A DNA stretch of 64,000 nt from Fragum whitleyi (Eukaryota; Mollusca; Bivalvia; Cardiida; Cardiidae): contig OX411551.1 in assembly GCA_948146395.1 (NCBI GenBank), forward strand, positions 63,135,346-63,199,345. Direction: 5' to 3'. The notes beneath the pieces are model-generated. The model was not told where the DNA came from and searched no databases. It worked only from the letters and a program-made list of their open reading frames with translations. This document shows positions 23,586 through 34,246 of this stretch, in pieces. Position 1 is the first letter of the stretch, and the number at the start of each line of letters is the position of its first letter. The translations under genes were made by a program, and so were the position numbers.

Positions 23586-23997
23586 AAAAACTTACTTTAC
23601 TAAAACGACAAGACATTCTGTTATCCACGTCAGTCTTTATTAATCAGCACATTTCATGTTATTGAACGATCTAATATTTAGGTAAGACAACCGAGTAAGA
23701 TGCTTGGCTCAGAAATTACTATATGTTCAGGGTGATAAAACGATGCAAACTGTTGGCAAATTATAACCCGCGTACGTTTTTTTTTAATCATGCACAAAAT
23801 AATTTCTCAAAACCTCTTAACCAAATTATGTTAATTCATACGGAGTGATTACTTTTTAGCTTCATACTCCTATTTAGAATATTCCTTTCAAATATCCACT
23901 GATTAAATAATACATTTTGATAAAACTTGAGTAATAGAGCAGTTTGTGGCCTCCTATTTAATCTTTCAAGATCATGCGTTTCATTTCGAATTTGATG

Positions 23998-24145
23998 CCT
24001 GTCCTACGTTTAGGATGACATAACGGTGCAAACAGTAAGCCAGTTATACCCCGCTTTGCACGCAAGTGCACGTGCAAAGTGGGGTATAGTTGGCAAACTA
24101 TTTGCATCGTTTTGCCATTCTGAACGCAAGGCTGACAAGCAGGAT
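23998..24145. mobile_element. Foldback element family F, copy 2
   Basis: TTATACCCCGCTTTGCACGC and GTGCAAAGTGGGGTATA form the central hairpin. The flanks ACGGTGCAAACAG and GGCAAACTATTTGCATCGTT are inverted partners, and CATTCTGAACGCAAGGC closes it. Confidence 0.75.
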
Positions 24146-24204
24146 TAAACGGTGTTTTGTTTTTTTTCTTTTTAACCCTTGTCATGCTCAACCCGGAATA
24201 ATCC

Positions 24205-24275
24205 TGCTTTGGCAGGAGCTATTGACCAACATCAGCCTGCACATATGTGCAGACTGATGTTAGTCTACACCACCT
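24205..24275. repeat. Short foldback
   Basis: GACCAACATCAGCCTGCACA pairs with TGTGCAGACTGATGTTAGTC (arms about 20 bases). From here to 25180 the sequence is AT-rich with no gene recognised. Confidence 0.6.
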
Positions 24276-25180
24276 GTTTCTCACTTTCAAACCAGAATTG
24301 TCAATAGATTTAGTTTTTCAAATAAAAATTGAACTACAGTAGGTTTTTTCAGTACTTTTTGTTCTTTGATTTTGATGACAATTTTTATCCAAAATTTATT
24401 CAGCATGCCAAGGGTTTTAATCTTTCACTATCAAGCTTTACAAATACAATCAAAATTGAACTATTGTGGCATGAGGATGATATTTACACAATTTATTAAC
24501 TCATGTGCACGAAATATCCATTTTCAGGAGATATATTATATAAATGAAAATTCAAAAAATCAATAATTTCAAAATTCGAATATTTTTATTATTATGTTTA
24601 TAGAATAAATATGAGAAAATAAATTAATCTTTTGTAAAGTTTTGCTATAAATTACAATTTCAGAAAATGAATAATATCTCGTGCAAATGAGATAAAAGTA
24701 AATGCAAATGTCAACTGCATGACACTATGATATCCTTGCTCTTAACTTACAGTTTTCAATTTAAACTCTGTCTTTCTAACAATCTTTAAAACAAAAGTTA
24801 ATTTACAGAAATGTGTACAATTTGATTTAATTCAATGAAACTATATCAAAATAATTATGCTTAACAAATGACATTATTCAATGTTATTCTATTTTCGTTT
24901 CTTGTATGCCTTGCAGGATCGTGGTCTCTACTGTATGTCTCTTATTGTGTGTTTGTTTATTGCATCTCCTCTGCCGTGACTGTTTGAGGGAGGGCCATTA
25001 GAGTGTGTATGTATGTCCGCAATTCATCCTTGTCGAGAGAATCGTCCCCTGAAATGAGAAATATGCGCGTATCGTAAGATGATCAACGTATATGTGGACT
25101 GTTCCATGTTATCTTATAATGGCCTGCATATCCGTATTTTGTTCAAAGGCTGATGTAACTTTTATACTATTTTACTTATA

Positions 25181-25806
25181 CAGTTAACAATATCGTGAAA
25201 TTGACAGAATGAATGATTTTAGAATGAAATTGAATGAGTGCGATGAGGGCGTTCTGAGTGAAATTAAAGGGCGGGGGGGGGGTCATCCAATATCGCTTTT
25301 TTGCGTAGGATGAACAAAATTAGCGATATTCATTACCTCCCTTTCATAAAATATGCATACAGGTCCTATGAATGGCTTACTATGTTTTATACTTTTAATT
25401 TTGGAATGATTTAGGAATTAAATTGAATGAGTGCGATTAGGAGTTTTGAGTGAAATTTAAGGGAGGGTCATCCAATATCGCCAATTTTGTTCAGGATGAA
25501 CAAAATTAGCGATATTCATTACCCCCCCCCCCCCTTTGATAAAATATGCATACAGGCCCTATTTATTTCCTTCTATGCCTTAACAAACCAAATATACGCT
25601 TGCAAAATTCGTGATGTAAAGGAAATTGTGGATTTTATCTACCATTTTTTTTTATTTTGAATGTAGTTGTTATCATATCTTATCATTTTAAGTCATTTTG
25701 GAGCGTTTTTGAATGGTTTGAATGAGTGTTTTGAATGGAGCGCTGAGTGAGTGATTTATAATGATTTTGATCGGAACGACAGTCAATTTCACGATGCTAC
25801 TAACTG
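25181..25806. mobile_element. MITE family A copy 3, TA target duplication, internal duplication
   Basis: TA-CAGTTAACAATATCGTGAAA at the left and TTTCACGATGCTACTAACTG-TA at the right show the TA target duplication clearly. The 626-base length against about 430 for other copies is due to an internal tandem duplication: the block GGTCATCCAATATCGC...GAACAAAATTAGCGATATTC occurs at about 25280-25350 and again at about 25465-25530. G and C runs (CCCCCCCCCCC near 25525) sit at the duplicated edges. Confidence 0.88.
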
Positions 25807-26053
25807 TAAGGGACTCCCTGTTTGATAGCTTCATGTGTTTCCATCATGCACATTATTAGTTAAACGGTTTCTTGCCGGGGTAAATGCCAATTTATTCCCG
25901 GTTGGTACAAAATGATGTCACAGGAGCCGCAGACGAGTGTTGACACCATTTTTTTCAAACTGGAATACGTCGTCATATACTCCGACAAGAAACCGTATTA
26001 CTAATGTATTATACTTCGAAATCTTCAACTACATATCTGTTTTTTGTCTATTT

Positions 26054-26117
26054 ATGGCCGTGGAATGCACCGAACCTTTTGAGACCAACATCCCCCAATG
26101 CGCCCTAAATGAAAAGT
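26054..26117 (+). CDS. Weak candidate exon with ATG and splice donor
   Basis: ATGGCCGTGGAATGCACC opens a short frame with two Cys (MAVECTEPFETN, then IPQCALNE) that ends at donor GTAAGC (26118). The preceding in-frame codons are hydrophobic (YISVFCLF), as in a signal peptide, but no ATG or acceptor for them is clear. The donor phase (2) does not fit the next candidates on the same strand. No homolog recognised. Confidence 0.15.
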
Positions 26118-27199
26118 AAGCATGTATTGTATTGACGTCATATGTAGTTGTGACGCCATACCAATAAATTTCGCCATGTTGTGATGAAATTATATTCTCG
26201 GCTTATTGTGCAAGAGAAAATAGTACTTTAAATGGATAGATTAATGAAATTGAAAGGTATTTATCAACCTTCATTTCTGTATGAACGTGTATATTATTAA
26301 TTGAGCTTCTTACTGTAGCATACTGCGTTTACTCGGGCCGTATTATCAACGAATCGAAAGAATCGTGCCTGCCATTTCCGGTTAGAATCTTTGTATATGT
26401 CCCCGGCAAGGCACAATAAGGAAATATTAGAAGTTATACCGGAGAGGCCGTATATTTAAATGTTTGCTATGTAAGCATTAACAAATAAAATTACTAGAAA
26501 TTTCCTAGCAGTATAATAATGTACTCTGTATCACGATCATGCAGGATGGAAACGGTGTATTGTAGTAAGTGTTCGGATTTGTTTCCGTTATTTATAAGGG
26601 CAAGAAGGTTTACGCAATATGCGCCTACCTGTATATTTAAAATCAATTTCCTTTGAAATGCAAAGCAGTGACCTTTTCTAAAATGTATCGAAGATTTTGA
26701 GTCCGTTTCAAACGGTGCAAGTTGAATGGTACGACTCCGGTTAATTTATAATAAAATATTCTACCGATTCTTTTTGTCAAAGGACATTAACACGAAATCT
26801 TGTTTTATTCATTCATCATTAGCATTGTAACCAGATATTTGTATAACAATGGTTTTCATCAAAATCATGCTTCTATTATAATAATTTTATGTTATTCGGG
26901 GAGATAGGAGGGCAGATACGTTCTCTCAAACACAAAGCTCATGACTTAATTTCTCCCATAAAAGTCTAATTATTTCTATAGAGATTGTATCTTAGATTTT
27001 CATTGTATCAGCCAAGTTAACTGTGTCATCGGAATTAATTAACTGTAAAAGGACAACAAATAAATTACGGCCGGGTCCGCTGGGAAATGACTGTCAGATA
27101 GAAAACTGAACTTGAAAGAATCTAAAAAAAAAAAAACTTCCGAAGATTGTATGTCACAGACGTTATTAATCTTACCAGTGAGTCTCAATATACTGTATA

Positions 27200-27426
27200 T
27201 TAACCCTTTCCTGTTTTACAAAATTTTGGACCAGTCAAAATTCAAAGGTTTTGCAGACGAAAATTAAAGTGGATTTAATTTGAAAAATAACCATTAAGTA
27301 GGGGAGAAAATAGTGTGGAAAAGAAGAAATTGCTTGTCAGAAGCAATTTCTTCTTTTTTCACAATGTTTTCTCAATCAGAAAATCACAGGCTTGTAAAAA
27401 GCAGGGATTAAACAGCAAAGGGTTAA
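27200..27426. mobile_element. piggyBac-type MITE family C, copy 2 (best preserved)
   Basis: The ends are TTAA-CCCTTTCCTGTTTTAC and GATTAAACAGCAAAGGG-TTAA. TTAA target duplications with CCC/GGG-type ends are the signature of piggyBac transposition. The centre is a palindrome (AAGAAATTGCTTGTCAGAAG then CAATTTCTTC). Length is 227 bases with no coding. Related copies lie at 19186-19416 and 59287-59517. Confidence 0.85.
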
Positions 27427-27581
27427 GGGTCTTTGAACCTACGTAAATTTTGATCACAGACTGTATTGCTTATGTAGGTGTAACATAGGAGATCAATGAA
27501 TAGCTATGAAGCGTAAAGAAACATTCTCAAAACCGACACATAACGTAAACAAACGTTATTTTTTTAAATCTGCTACATGTG

Positions 27582-28371
27582 CAGATGTTAACATTGTGAA
27601 AATGACATTCATCTCGATCAAAACTTCTCTCAATTGCTCACTCAGTACTCCATTCATTCATTCCAAACACTCGCTGAAACCATTGAAAAACGCCCCAAAA
27701 TCACTAAAAAAGATAATTCCAACAACTACAGTCAAAATGGGAAAAAGCTTGAAAAACTCGCGGTTTCACTGACATTATTTAAATCACAAGCATAAGAGGA
27801 GTGACCTCACTGGGATTTTCTCCGGGAATCAGTGTAAAAGAAGATCCTTTAGAAAATGTTGTGCGACATTGAAACGTTATTTTGAGAGTAAAAAAGTAAC
27901 CCGTGTGCTCATTTTTGTCATTTTCACATAGTTCTTTGATTTAATACTTGAGTTGACCTCTTTGAACGATTTCCTTTGCGAAAGGACGGATAACGGATCA
28001 GGTTCGTACCCAAGGTAACTGTCCTCTTCATAGGTGGAAAAAAGACGGTACCTCTACTTGAACTTGGGTAGCCCGAAAGTTGAAGGGAGTTTCCCTTGCT
28101 TTTTTTCTTAAAGGTACGACATTGAATGAAGGTGAAGGGCTAAAGAGGTCAAAGGTCTAACCTTTCTGTGGAACCTACCTCAGCACCAGGAAAGAGTACA
28201 ATTTAATATGGAACAAAGAAGGCCCAACATCCGATGGGGTCTGACCAAAATTGGTTATTGGATTACCTCCCCATTAATTTCACTCAAGGGCCACTCATTG
28301 CACTCGTTCGATTTTATTTTAAAATCATTCCATACTCACTCACTATGTCATTTTCACGATGCTGTTAACTG
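27582..28371. mobile_element. MITE family A copy 4, split by about 0.4 kb of other sequence
   Basis: The left half (27582 to about 27775) has AACATTGTGAAAATGACATT, CACTCAGTACTCCATTCATT and CGCGGTTTCACTGACA. The right half (about 28235-28371) has GGATTACCTCCCCATTAATT and ends TTTTCACGATGCTGTTAACTG before TA. The intervening sequence (about 27776-28230) does not match the family and may be a later insertion. Confidence 0.65.
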
Positions 28372-28533
28372 TAACTGTTTATGGAGGCTCTTTTAAACAT
28401 ATTAATCTATATATCTAAATGCCCTCGTGAGTTACATGTATATTCACTTCGTATTTTGTAGAAAAAAAGAAAAAATAAAACTTCGATTGAAAGGAAAACA
28501 AGACTATTGAAATCATCATTTTTTTCAACTCAG

Positions 28534-28700
28534 TCTCAGAAACTGTGTCACTAACACTTGGTTTCTATGAATGTCCAGTCCAATTAAGCTCCCACAAACA
28601 CTGTCTTGGACCATGTATCGTCAACGAGACATTTAATATCGTCAACTTGACATCTAGAAACAAACACCAAGATGAGTGGGCTAGAGGCAAAGATCTTTAG
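28534..28700 (+). CDS. Weak candidate 3'-terminal exon of a Cys-containing secreted protein
   Basis: Acceptor TTTTTTTCAACTCAG (ending 28533) is followed by an open frame to TAG at 28698. It reads SETVSLTLGFYECPVQLSS, then HKHCLGPCIVNETFNIVN and a charged C-terminus ending in GKDL. Three Cys, two N-glycosylation motifs (NET, NLT) and a good pyrimidine tract are suggestive. There is no upstream exon with matching phase, no polyadenylation signal I trust, and no recognised family. Confidence 0.2.
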
Positions 28701-28891
28701 TCAGAGAGAATTAATGACTTAACTCGCCACAGGGACACACTGTCCAATGTGTTATTGCCAATGAGCGAAAAGAATTAGACATTGGCAGGATAAAATGTAG
28801 CAAATGCATATACAATGTATACAATATTCACGGATTTTGGCATATTAGAAAAAGAGATGTATCAGTTTGTTAAGTTCTGTCTGTTTGATGT

Positions 28892-29057
28892 CTTAAGGTA
28901 GCGGACCCGTAATAGTTCGCATCATTTCGGAACATATGCTCTTTCACAATGTTGACCGAGGTTTCCTAATGAAAATCATTAGGAAACCTTGGTTAACATT
29001 GTTAAAGTTGATTACTTCCAAAATGCTGCGGAACTCTTACGGATCCACTACCTTAAG
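28892..29057. mobile_element. Foldback element family E, copy 1
   Basis: CTTAAGGTAGCGGACCCGTA pairs with TACGGATCCACTACCTTAAG, and the centre CCGAGGTTTCCTAATG pairs with CATTAGGAAACCTTGG. The entire 166 bases fold into one hairpin with few mismatches. Other copies lie at 38682-38846 and 45074-45236. Confidence 0.88.
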
Positions 29058-30710
29058 ATATAACACAGACCGAGTTATAAATATTCTTATTTCTACTCTC
29101 CTTGCAGAATGAGACAATGTAATTTTGATACAGATTATAGATTTTTTTCTTTTTCTCTCTTTTTATTTTTTTGTATATCGTTTGCTGTAAACATTGCCGA
29201 TGCTTTATGCAAAAAACGTCTTGTATTGTAGCTATGTTGTATTTTGTATATCAGCTTGAAAAAAAATAATGTAGATATCAGAAAAATGATTAAATTTGAA
29301 AAGGGAATTAAGTATATATCTTTTATCATTTTTATCATGCATTATCTTTGCTTTCTTACCTTATGGCAAAACATATTTGGCAGCTTTTTAGCTCAATCGT
29401 ATTGTAATTTAAATAAAACTGTGCAGATAAATTGTGATATAATTAAAGTTTAAAAAAGATCACCCTTGAACGACATTTTCGAACAGCTTCATATGTGCGT
29501 GATGAAAATATCAAGTGCAGCCTGGACAGTCCTTAATTGCATTGAGATTGTTCGCTGACTGTTTATATGATTAAATTATCCTTAAAAGCCGCACAGTGAA
29601 GACTCAGATCAAACTGTCTTAGTTCACTGGATTGTAAGAGTCTTAACTCCGAGCATTCGTAAATTCGTTGAAAATGTCACGCAAAGGCTCAAATATAATG
29701 GTTAGGTCCCTAAACTTGAAATGTGATACTTTCAATAGGGATAGGATTACTCTTTACCAAAGAAAAGTTCAAAGAGTAAAGCAATAGACAAAATGGACGC
29801 ATGGACTTTCGAGGGTAAAGACATATGCTTGGAAATGGAAGTTCAAGCCTAGGACAATTTACAGTTTTAGGAACATTTTTTGACGCGCAAAATTATCGTT
29901 TTAATATAATCTGCTTTGAGTGTTCTTTTGCTCTTTCCGACTCTCCGAGTGAAGAATGCTAATTTTAACGCGTTTGATTTTTCCGAAATATTACCATAGA
30001 TCGCCTCTTGTAGGCCCATTTTTTACTAAAAAACCCGGGTGACCCCTTTTTGCATGATGAATAAATAAAAATAAGCTTATAATAAGCTTATAATACTTAT
30101 TTCATTGAAATATTTCTAAAATGGAATTAAAAAAAATACAATTTGTAACACCGGAAAAGGGCATCATTTTCTTTTGAACATTGACTTCAAGTTGCGTGAT
30201 CGTATAAATCTTTATTGACATTACATCAACATCGCCTCGTATTTTCAGAGAGACACTGTATCCATAAAACACGATAGCGCTTCATTAATAATGAATAGCA
30301 ATACCTCCTTACGGCGTTAATTGAGCGATAATGGTCCGACAAAGTCAATGTTTGTATGCAAAAACTGGTGCGTCGGAGGAATTACGGGGATTTTTAGTAT
30401 GATAACGAATATCAAACCCAGCATCACGGTGTTTATGGCAATTAATTTGGTCCAAGCATACTTGATTGCATAAACATAGATATAAGATAGTTTGACCGAC
30501 CACTTTGAAAATGTCTTTATCTGAAAGTATTAGAAACTCTGCCGCAATGATTCATGATTGTTCTTCTTTTTACTCGATGCATATACAAAGATTTGAAAGT
30601 GCTTTAAATATGACCTACTTGTCCGTTTTAAGCCTGAGAAATTTAAAAAAAAAACGATTTTCTTTGAGAAATATTTGAAATATTTTGGAATGAAGACTCA
30701 ATTGATAGAG
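29058..30710. other. No gene recognised
   Basis: Very AT-rich with short open frames that look like chance. No splice-bounded exon or repeat family is clear. Confidence 0.45.
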
Positions 30711-30718
30711 ATTGATTA

Positions 30719-31254
30719 CAGTTGGAATCATCAAGAAATTGCCAATTCAAATGATTTTTGGATTATTTTGGACTGATATTAAATAAGTAAATAAGTGTGT
30801 GTGGCGAGCTCCGGATGAAATGAAAGGGGGTAATACAAAATCGTTAATTTCGTCATATTTTGGAAGAAAATGTCGATATTTCTTTTACCCCCTTTAAATG
30901 AATTTACTTAATTTTTCTGTAGATTTATGACCTCATTTTACGAACTTTTGGATCAACCCTCGGCTGAGCCTCGACAACGATCAATTCTCCCAACCTCGTT
31001 AGATATTTTTTTCAAACAAAACACTAAGTACGTATTATATATTTATGCGTCTGATACGTCCGCGAAGACAGAAGATCGGAAAAGAAGTAAAATTTAATCA
31101 AAGGGGGGTAAAAAAATTATCCCTAATTTCGTCCAATTGCAAGAAATTGTCGTTTATCGAAAATCACCAAAACTCGTTTCTCTTCCTCATTCAATTTCAT
31201 TCTAAAAGCATTCCAAATTCATTCAAGTTATCAATAATACGATGTTCCCAACTG
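30719..31254. mobile_element. MITE family A copy 5 (old) carrying a nested half of foldback family B
   Basis: The ends CAGTTGGAATCATCAAGAAA (after TA) and ATACGATGTTCCCAACTG (before TA) are diverged versions of family A termini, with AATCGTTAATTTCGTCA near the centre. Between about 30945 and 31045 it contains one arm of family B (GAGCCTCGACAACGATCAAT, CAACCTCGTTAGATATTTTT, CACTAAGTACGTATTATATA). Family B therefore arrived after family A. Confidence 0.65.
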
Positions 31255-33300
31255 TACTACAGTAAATTTGCGATATTTTGTTCAAAGTCATTCGTTTTTG
31301 AATCCGATCGTAAGAACTGAATGATTGTTGAAGGAAAAGATATAAAAGAAATGTTTCTATTTTCGCTCCCCTGTCTGGGAGCAAGCGGACAAAAGTCATG
31401 GCGTTGTGTCCGTCTTGCGACCGCTCGTTCGCGAATTTTGATACATGTAGACTAGTTACATATGTGTTTTCCTTAAAGGATGCAAAATATAAAACCCTAT
31501 ATTTCTAAATATCTTAACTGAAAGCTTTTTTTAAGTTCTTGTCATGAGAATTCTTTTATAATGCAAAGTTGTCTGACCAATAAATGTATTCTGAATGATT
31601 AGACTTGCTATGCCCTTGACCTCAGAATTACTTTTTCAAAAACGATAAACGATACCGTGGGGTTGTTTCGGTGGCTTATTTTCTTTTAGCTGCAATAATG
31701 TACCCCTCTCTCTGATATGCTGATGGCCGAGGGCTACAAATTTCATCCTATTTGTTATTTCATAAAAACCTTAGTTTCGAAAGCAAATAATGCCTTTGTT
31801 TAAGGAACCAAAACAAAACTCGTATTGTTCTTTTAAAGGTGTTTTCTTTTTCAATTGTTCAATTTTCGAAGTTCGGAGGCCATGTCAGGTGTGTTGATCA
31901 TGTGATATATTGTGACGTCACTTTGTTTACTACTTCCATGCTGTCAAAACAGGTACAGGGTAAAATTCATAGTAACTATTTTTACCTTCCTTTCAAAACC
32001 TTTGTGAAATTGAAGTATCAAGTAGCCTGTAACTATCTAGAACCAATTTTAGTGACTTTACAATATTTTTCATTCAATTTTCATCCTTTATTAAGATAAA
32101 GCGAGTTTGTTTTTTAAAAATTATATGTCTTCCAATTATAGCGACCTATTTTTTCATTTGCTGAATTTTGGCGGGAATCGCGTGAACTCACGAGATTTTT
32201 TAAACAAAAACAACAACAACCCAAACTGGCTGATTTTGAAGGAAAAAGTACGATTTTCATACAGTTATACTGATTAAAAGTGAAATTCTTCAGATATTCA
32301 AATTTGCGCCAGCTAATTTTTATTGTGAATTATAAATAAACTACCAAGGTACGTTTAAATGGTAAATTGGTATTTGTAGTATTTAAAACATGTTCCAAAA
32401 ATTGACCTAAAAGTGCCCGGAGTGAATCATTCCTAACGCTGAAAAATAGACTAAAGATGGACAGCGTCGTATCCCTCCCACATCAGATTATCAAAGGAGG
32501 GATACGATATCGTATCTTATTTTCTTTGTATGAAAAAGATCTTTATATTGAACTTTGAAAATATTTCTCCAAAATCAATACATCCAGATTGGTAGAGCGA
32601 ATCAGGCGATTAAAGACCTCTTATTTCCCATGAAATAACAGTACCTGACGGATGATGGGTGGTAAATATTGCCCTATAATTTAGACTGCATTTAGACCAT
32701 ACAGTGTTTTAGATGTTTGTCTTTGAAGGTCCATTAGGTGTTCACAATTTTTAATACATCATATAAAACCACAGCACTTAGATCATTGACAGATTGCTCT
32801 AGACTCTGGCTGATTTTATCAATGTTAAAATGCACCCATTGACTCTTAAAACATCGTAACTATTGCTTAATTTACATGTAGTTAGATGTCTTTAAAACAA
32901 TTGAAGGGCATGTCTTCTCGAAATAAAGGTTAATGGCATTGCATAGACTTGCAATTCAACCGACGTTTTCATATAAAGAAATTTAATACGTCATCCAAAA
33001 AAGGACAATATAGGAACTCCGAAGAAAAAGAGTGATTGGTTCCAGTATATGTCAACTATAGGTGGTATTTCAAAATTATTTCATGTCAAAGAAGAGTGGC
33101 TGGTCTAGATTCAGATAATAAATTAAGTGTAAAAAGTAAAAAAAGCAGTCCGCGCAGTCTAACTAGGGTCGACTCTTTATGCACAGCCAAGGTAGTCTTT
33201 TTTCGACGGACGGCTCGCGAAGATGCTTATGTTTTTTATACGTAGGTCAATAGGCTTTTTTGTTTGTATTTTTTTTCATAAACTTGAACTTTTCAGTTCC
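31255..33300. other. No gene recognised
   Basis: AT-rich. A short inverted pair, CGTATCCCTCCCACATC and AAAGGAGGGATACGATATCG, lies at about 32467-32515. A fragment resembling the middle of MITE K (AGTCCGCGCAGTCTAACTAG) lies at about 33148. No exon is supported. Confidence 0.45.
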
Positions 33301-33317
33301 TTGTTATTTACATATAT

Positions 33318-33655
33318 CGACGGACCGAGCCCGGTTGGCTTAGTCGGTAATTCGGTAGACTGGCGGGTCGAACGCAGTTGGCTTGATCGGATATCCGTTG
33401 GGTTGTCGATACTGGGACCGCGAGTTCGAGCAATGGCAAGGCCAACTTCATCAGTCATTGATTTTGTCAAAAGTCATTGTGACACGAGATATTTGTCTTC
33501 CACAATTTTGGCGTGAGATAAGTGTTGGGGCTTAGACGGTCAGGACATAATATTGTTGTCAGGTTGATAAACGAAGGGAAGTCATGGCTAGGTGCAAACG
33601 CCACCAATTTATAACTGCAATAACAATGAAGTTGGCGTTAAACCAATGCAAATAT
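33318..33655 (+). mobile_element. tRNA-derived SINE of a second family (diverged)
   Basis: The head GCCCGGTTGGCTTAGTCGGTA resembles a tRNA 5' half with an A box, and GCGAGTTCGAGCAATGGC resembles the B box with the acceptor complement. The body ends ATAACTGCAATAACAATG and GGCGTTAAACCAATGC, a tail type shared loosely with the other SINE. An internal insertion or duplication (GGTCGAACGCAGTTGGCTTG) and lack of clean target repeats indicate an old copy. Confidence 0.7.
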
Positions 33656-34240
33656 ATGTCATAGGTTGGGATAATAATAGGAACACATAGTTTCAGAAAG
33701 CTAAAGTTATGAGGCTCTGCTCGCCCATCAAAGATATAAAGATATTCAGTGAAAAAGAAACCGTCAAAAGGTTGACGATCTATTTGTTTCCGATAAAATA
33801 TATATCAGTTGTGCAACGTAGTGATGTAATTCTGATCTTACTAATAAGACATCGTGACTATTTCATATATTATTATGTTCTTATTATGTGTGACTAGAAA
33901 CAGTAAAATTTACGTCAATAAAATATTGTATATTTGTCTCATTTATTGGTAATATAATGAAAATGATGTTTTTAAGTGTATGTTTTCTTGCTAGATGAAA
34001 ACAGCAAAAGCAGAGGCAAAACAGAGTAAATGACTGAAAAGTTGGAAGAGTGTAAGTTTCCAAATTTACTTGAATTTCTGATGATTTTTTTTTATTTTAT
34101 TTTATTTTATATATTTTTTTGTTTGTATTATCTTTTTTTAACAAGAGGTCTAAACGTATACATTAAAAGATATAATCATGCTTCTTCATCTAATCAATAT
34201 AGTAATTGCATAAACTATCAGGGGAGGCAATTTTATCAAC

Positions 34241-34246
34241 ACTTAC
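34241..34246 (-). promoter_or_regulatory. Splice donor ending the neuropeptide exon
   Basis: The minus strand reads GATAAAAATG|GTAAGTGTTG. The open frame would otherwise end four codons later at a TGA inside the intron. A strong GTAAGT favours a downstream exon at lower coordinates, which I could not identify. Confidence 0.7.
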
